From: Moesziomyces globuligerus
Lineage: Eukaryota > Basidiomycota > Ustilaginomycetes > Ustilaginales > Ustilaginaceae
Assembly (NCBI GenBank): GCA_030849465.1
Contig: JARVLF010000002.1
Location: 372,001-436,000, forward strand
Direction of reading: 5' to 3'
Length of the DNA: 64,000 nt
The notes under the pieces are model-generated. The model made no database searches and was not told where the DNA came from. It worked only from the letters and a program-made list of their open reading frames with translations. The position numbers and the translations under genes were made by a program. Shown here piece by piece: positions 59,207-64,000 of the stretch; positions within the stretch are counted from its first letter, which is position 1; every line of letters begins with the position of its first letter.

Positions 59207-59238
59207 GCGAGCGAGCGAACGAACGAACGAACGAACGG
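59207..59238 (+). repeat. (gcga)3(acga)4 tetranucleotide microsatellite
   Basis: Eight tandem 4-bp units, three gcga, four acga and one acgg. Intergenic. Confidence 0.9.
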
Positions 59239-59690
59239 AAGGGTTCGCTTCGAAGCAGCTGACTGGAGCTGTGGCAGGTGGGCAGCGAGGCCAAGACGAG
59301 GCTCGTGATGCTCCGGGTGGGAGCGCACCGACGGGATGCGACCCAGGCGAGCGGGAAGAGTGGCGAGAGGCGGGGGAAAGGAAAGCAAAGGGCAGCAGCG
59401 CCATGGCCGCCCTGAGGGCGCTGGGTCCCCCTTTGTGCTGTGCAGGAGCCGCCAGCGGCGCCAGCGGCGGGGGGCGGGTGGCGGGCAGGCACCAGGTACT
59501 GTAGTGTAGCGCCAGTGCGAGGCCAAACTTGGGGGGCGTGACGACGAGAGAGAGAAAAAAAGGGCAAGAAAACTTGGGTGGGCAGAGAGGTGTGGATGGA
59601 TGGTCGGGTTGGGGCTATCGAACCTGGGCGTGCACTGGTGCGCTCATGCATCGTTGTTCAGCGGCCAATCTCTGGCGGAATTCAGCCTGA

Positions 59691-59704
59691 CCCCCCCCCC
59701 CCCC
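59691..59704 (+). repeat. Poly-C run (14 bases)
   Basis: Fourteen consecutive C in intergenic sequence. Confidence 0.9.
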
Positions 59705-60053
59705 GCCGTGTCACCGCTCAACCTCGAATGCGCGGGGCCTGCACGGAAGCCATGGGCATCAACGCGCGAAAAAAAGAGAAAAAAAGGGAGAATTCTGCGA
59801 CTGGGTTTCAAATCTCAGCGCACTCAAAGGAAGCGCATCGCAGCCACGCAGTCTGAAACCAAGAAACAACCGCGAGAAATTGGTGAGAAAAATACCACAC
59901 ACACCCTAAATGGGCACTGACAAGCGGAGTGGAGCTGCCAAATCTGGCGCGGCGCACGGGGCGCGTGGCTGGCTGCCAGCTCGGCGTGATTAGAGTCGCA
60001 GCAGCACCAGAACCACATGCAGCGCCTGGCTCGCTTCTTGGCAAGCGAGCCAA

Positions 60054-60081
60054 CCAGCCAGCCAGCCAGCCAGCCAGCCAG
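60054..60081 (+). repeat. (ccag)7 tetranucleotide microsatellite
   Basis: Seven perfect ccag units in intergenic sequence. Confidence 0.9.
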
Positions 60082-61551
60082 GCAGAGCCCATTCGAAAAA
60101 TTTCCAATTCCACCCTCGACGCAATTCCGCCCGCCTGGCAAGCGGCCCCTCTTGGCCGTGTCTGAGGAGCAGAGAGCCAGGCTCTGGGCCCGAGCGGGTC
60201 TCACTCGGCCCCTCCCCCCTTCCCCCCCCCCTCCTTGCCAAACAGCATACGGCGACCGGCTACTGGATCGGACCGCGGTGTCTGAGCCGGCCATGGCTTG
60301 CGCCTCTCCTCATGCTTAGGGTTGCCGTTGGCCGATCCGTAAGCTAGCTCGACGACGAAGGCTGCTGAGCGATGACAGAGATGACACACTCGCGACGGCT
60401 CGAGCACAGCACAGCATTTGCCACCGCGGTCAAGGGTGTCTCGGGCTGCGGAAACCAAGTCGGAGGCGGAGGCGGAGGCCGACCGAGAGTCACACGTGCC
60501 TAAAGCCTACAGCAGAGCGCGTTCGAGGAAATAAACAGAGGCAGCCAAGCCTACGCTACGCTACGTGCAGCCTCGCGTGAGGGGGCTTCGGGCGGGCCGT
60601 GCAGCGACCGAGGCTCGAGAGGCTTGAATTCGGGCGGATCGACGGTCGGACGACAGTCATTGCGAATCGGAGGCGGCGGGCCAGGCGATGATCCGATTCT
60701 GCAACGCCAACCAATTTTCCACCTTGGCTCAATGGGCCGCCTCGGAGCGTGTGGCGGGCGCTTGGACAATAGACCAGCGCGGCGGCTCCACTCCGACTGG
60801 GCTCGCCACCAACCGCGCCAGCCATGCCAAGCGTGTCCGCTGAAAGGACGAGGGGAAACTGCAAAGAGCGCATTGTGATGGTGCAGCCTTGGCTTGAAAG
60901 GGAAACCCAGACCAACCTCGCACACCACTCTTGCGCAAGGGGCCCATACACCGAGACAACCAGGGGGGTCATGGCTTCGGCGACGAGGGAAGCAACCGCC
61001 GACAGTTTCTCCCACACGTCGAGATCCATTGACCGCCGATGGCCCAGAGGTTGTTGTTGCCATGCTTTTCGGCGTTCGCGCGCAAGGAGGCAGAGCGAGC
61101 GCCGAACTCGGAGCGCATCGCGGGGGTTGGCGGACCAGCCCGACCGCTGAGCGTCGCGGCAGAGGTTTGGCTCTCCAAAGCGCATGTGCGTACATGCGCG
61201 CGCGTGAGTGCGAGCTGGCTCCACCTCCAGGCCAGCGCGTCGAGGATGGGGTGGCCCGAGAGGCCCGACTACCAGCGGGAGGGTGCGGGCCATGGAACCT
61301 CGATCTCAGGGTCATTTTGGCAGCCGGCGACATCCGTTGGCCCGCCCATAACGACTGTTTTTTTTTTGGGGGGGAGAAAAATCACGGACCTCTCCCCTCA
61401 GTTGGCGAGGCAGAGGCGACCCGAACTAGCAGAGAACGCAACCAGCGCGTCGGAGAAAAAAGAAGGAGCGAGATTTTAGAGCCACGCAGGGGTCCGCACC
61501 ATGCAGTGCTGCAGCGTTGCTGGCTCTGCGCGCACGCCTGCCCAGCTGCAT

Positions 61552-61587
61552 GCGCTGCATGGGCTGCATGGGCTGCATGGGCTGCAG
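61552..61587 (+). repeat. 9-bp minisatellite (gggctgcat)4
   Basis: Four tandem 9-bp units, the first and last with one change each, followed by related gcatggctg sequence to about 61,610. Similar in length and gctg core to the array at 27,666-27,755. Confidence 0.85.
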
Positions 61588-64000
61588 CACTGCATGGCTG
61601 CATGGCTGCCGCCCAGCGGGGTTGGCTGAATGCCAGATGGAGACCCTTTCTTTCCGCTTGTCAACCCGCGCCCAGTCCAGCCCAGCGCAGCGCAACGCCC
61701 CGAACCACGCGCCACCTCGCTGGAAGATTCGATCGGATCATGCTCCATTGCCAAATCAGCAGCTTGCAGCTAGCTTCGCACGCCACGTCGCAACGTTACC
61801 CAATCCACAGAGCCACGGCGTAGCTGGGATCCAGCGTCGTAAATCGGATTGCGGGTCGCACGGCAAAGTTGTCTTGGGCGTCGGGCAGGCACGCGTCGAT
61901 CACGAGGCTGGGACGGAGGCGCCATTCCAGATACGGTAGGCTTGTTGTGGGCTCGCGCCGCGGTCGGCGGCTTCTCGACGCCCGACGTGCAGTAGTCTCG
62001 AGGCTGGAGGCGGAGTGCCGTTCGCCTAGGCATGCCACCCACGCTACTGTACTGTAACCTCGCCGGCATGATCGCAAAGGCGCGCGCACTCGAGCATTGG
62101 CTGGAGGCGCTAGCGACGAGGCCTGCACGCCCTCGCTTAGCAGTCAAGCGCTCCCGGACTCCTCCTGCCCCTTGCCCGAGGCCGAGTCCACCGAGCTCGC
62201 CTTCCTCCAAACCCGGACGCAACGTGGCAGGCCACCCCTTGCTGTCCTCAGCCGAGCCGTAAGTTACGCTGCACCGTCTAGAGCCGTTCTAGTCTGCTTG
62301 CTATTGTTGGCGTCCTCTACTCCTTGTCGCCAACGTCCGAGCTTGGGCTGGCATCAGCTTGCCGCGACCGCAGCCTAGCATGCCAGCCACAAACTTTGCC
62401 AGTTCCGTCCAAGAGTGCACCACCTCTACTCGGAAATGTCCCCGCAAGCATCCGTGCTCCCACCCCCACCCCCACCCCCCACCAATAAGCGCCGTGTCGT
62501 GCTCACGAGAGCTTGGTACGTTCCACGCTCAACTCGGCTCGTCTGGTGGGCCCGCATTGCAGCCGCACCGAGTCTTGGTTCCAAAAAGCATGCGCTTGGT
62601 GTGCAGTGCGCGTCTCCGAGATGCGCCTAGGCGGAGGAGAAGCGACCTCTATTTTCGTCGTGCAGGCTGCAGCGCTCGAGGTGATGCTGCCTCGACCAAC
62701 TTGCCCAGACGAGCGCGTTGGATGTAGGATCAACCTGGATGCGCTTTGTGTCTTGTGTGAGCCGCAAAACGCTTTGTCACGACATCCCTTTGAGCGATTG
62801 CAGACGTCTCGGGCCCGACCAAGCCATTTGCGTTCCGCTGGATTGGTCGTCGATGCCGGGATCCGGGGCCTGCTTCCCGCCGATCACAAAGGGACGCGTC
62901 GGAGTTTAGGCGAGATCGTAGCGTCGCGTTACCCATCCTGGGGTCCGTCAGAGCCTCCACGCTCACCAAGCCAACGGGGCTAAAGTAGCTCCCAAGGCGG
63001 CTGCGCGTTTTTTATTATAAATGATGGACTGTCGCATGCACATGCAGCGCTTAGCAGAGCACGGGGCGGGAAGTTCCGGCAGCGACTCGGCGCAGTCCGC
63101 AGTCCGCTGTCGCGCTGTCGCGGACAGGCGAGGAGGGGGCTGAGCCGGACGGGAGATGCAGATCTGGCTGATCAAAGGGAACGGCGGTCTCGGGGTGGTG
63201 CGGGAAGATGAGCGAGCCGCCGCGGCAATTGCCAGCAACACGAGACGGTCTGACGACTTGACAGCCGTGCCTGTCAGCACAGCGACTGACAGATCTCTGG
63301 AGCCTGCAGCACGTGTGAGCAGCACGGGACCGATGCCGACGCCTGCGATCTCCCTTCTGGGCCGAGTCTGAACCGGTGCCAGAATCCTGGATGTTGGCGG
63401 GGGTTGTGTTTCGAGAAAGAAAGAGCCCCATGATCCGAATGGCTGCAGCTAGGTCTCGGCAGCGCACAATCGGATCCCATCTCTCCATCCCTCGAGCCCT
63501 CCCGAGCCCTCTCCTGCGAGGGAGAGAGAAAGGGAACAGGGGCAAGGTGTCCCCTGAGTGCTGAAGATTTCAGACGCCGCTCTCGAACAAGGCAGAGGGG
63601 TCTGCAAAGTGCAATCTCGCTTTCATTTGGGGAGCTCGCGATTCGAGGTCCGAACCCACTTCGGCAAGCGCGCCTGCAATCGCGGCTCCTCGCTCCCGAA
63701 ATCGCAGCCGCCAGCAAGGGCAGACGGCTTGGCTTGCGCCTGGCGAAATTAAGTCATTTACGCGCCCGCAAGCCACGCCATCATGTCCCCCACTCTACAC
63801 GAAGATGAGGCCGAGAGCGACGCGAAGCCATCGAGCGAACCGAGAACCGAGAACCGAGAAGTGCGCCTTTCTGGTCGGCCCTTGCGTTTTCGCTTGCATC
63901 GAGGTGGCGCCCAGTGCCTAGTTGGCGCCTAGTCGAATCTCGCAAGCGCTCTAGCTGTGGCGCCTCCGCAGAGTCTAAAGGGATTTCAATTGGACCGAGC

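Larger units (their letters stand above)
58143..64000. other. 5.9-kb interval without a recognised gene
   Basis: From the cyclin start to the window end. The first ~1.4 kb is C/T-rich on the cyclin strand and may hold a long leader and promoter. Beyond it are tetranucleotide arrays (59,207-59,238; 60,054-60,081), a 14-base C run (59,691-59,704) and a 9-bp minisatellite (61,552-61,587). ORFs are short or lack ATG and show no family motifs. A gene could start beyond the right edge. Confidence 0.5.

Noticed and set aside
1..64000. CRISPR arrays, operons, ribosome binding sites, prophage or insertion sequences
   Set aside because: The window is eukaryotic nuclear DNA with spliceosomal introns. 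None of these features is present or expected, and I saw no retrotransposon or DNA-transposon coding sequence.

Overview
The window looks like a stretch of nuclear chromosome from a smut fungus (Basidiomycota, Ustilaginales, probably Ustilaginaceae). The evidence is a high G+C content, compact genes with few introns (most 75-145 bp, GT-AG), a spliced Pol III tRNA gene, and above all a 772-residue secreted precursor with 17 Kex2-bounded repellent-type repeats followed by a hydrophobin domain. That architecture is known to me as Hum3 of Ustilago maydis. The species call is an inference; nothing in the window fixes it.

Layout. 1-7.9 kb: 3' end of coronin (+), oligoribonuclease REX2 (-, 2 exons), a SEC14/CRAL-TRIO protein (-), ketopantoate hydroxymethyltransferase PanB (+), a very small Zn2Cys6 protein (-) and an alkaline ceramidase (+). 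8-19.5 kb: a GH10 xylanase with a long low-complexity tail (-), a TRK potassium transporter (+), a Lys-rich small protein (-), a GDT1/TMEM165 cation transporter (+), a saccharopine-dehydrogenase-like oxidoreductase (+) and a degenerate tandem repeat. 20-26.4 kb: a disordered protein with D-box, KEN box and FGF motif (-), frataxin (-, 3 exons), histidinol-phosphate aminotransferase (+, 2 exons) and S-formylglutathione hydrolase (+, 2 exons). 28.7-37.2 kb: eIF4G (-), an intron-containing tRNA-Glu(UUC) (+) and a seven-helix DUF6533-type membrane protein (-, 3 exons). 38.2-40.5 kb: the Hum3-like protein (-). 44-53.3 kb: ribosome-associated Hsp70 SSB (-, 3 exons), mitochondrial ribosomal protein uS2m (+) and a full-length B-type ABC transporter resembling Ste6 (-). 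56.6-58.1 kb: a PCL-type cyclin (-, 2 exons). From 58.1 kb to the end I find no gene.

The genes do not form one pathway. Loose themes are translation and proteostasis (eIF4G, SSB, tRNA-Glu, uS2m), mitochondrial function (frataxin, REX2, PanB, uS2m), membrane transport (TRK, GDT1, ABC transporter) and secreted or surface products suited to life on plants (GH10 xylanase, Hum3-like repellent/hydrophobin). Several pairs share a divergent promoter region: SEC14/PanB, Zn2Cys6/ceramidase, Lys-rich protein/GDT1, frataxin/HIS5 and SSB/uS2m.

The most unusual items are the disordered D-box/KEN/FGF protein, the GH10 enzyme with a Gly-Ala-Pro and His-rich tail, the freshly duplicated 102-bp unit inside the Hum3-like gene, the large SSB intron flanked internally by complementary CAG- and CTG-rich tracts, and several 9-12 bp minisatellites. 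Exon boundaries were placed by eye from splice signals, reading phase and family knowledge; no transcript data were available.
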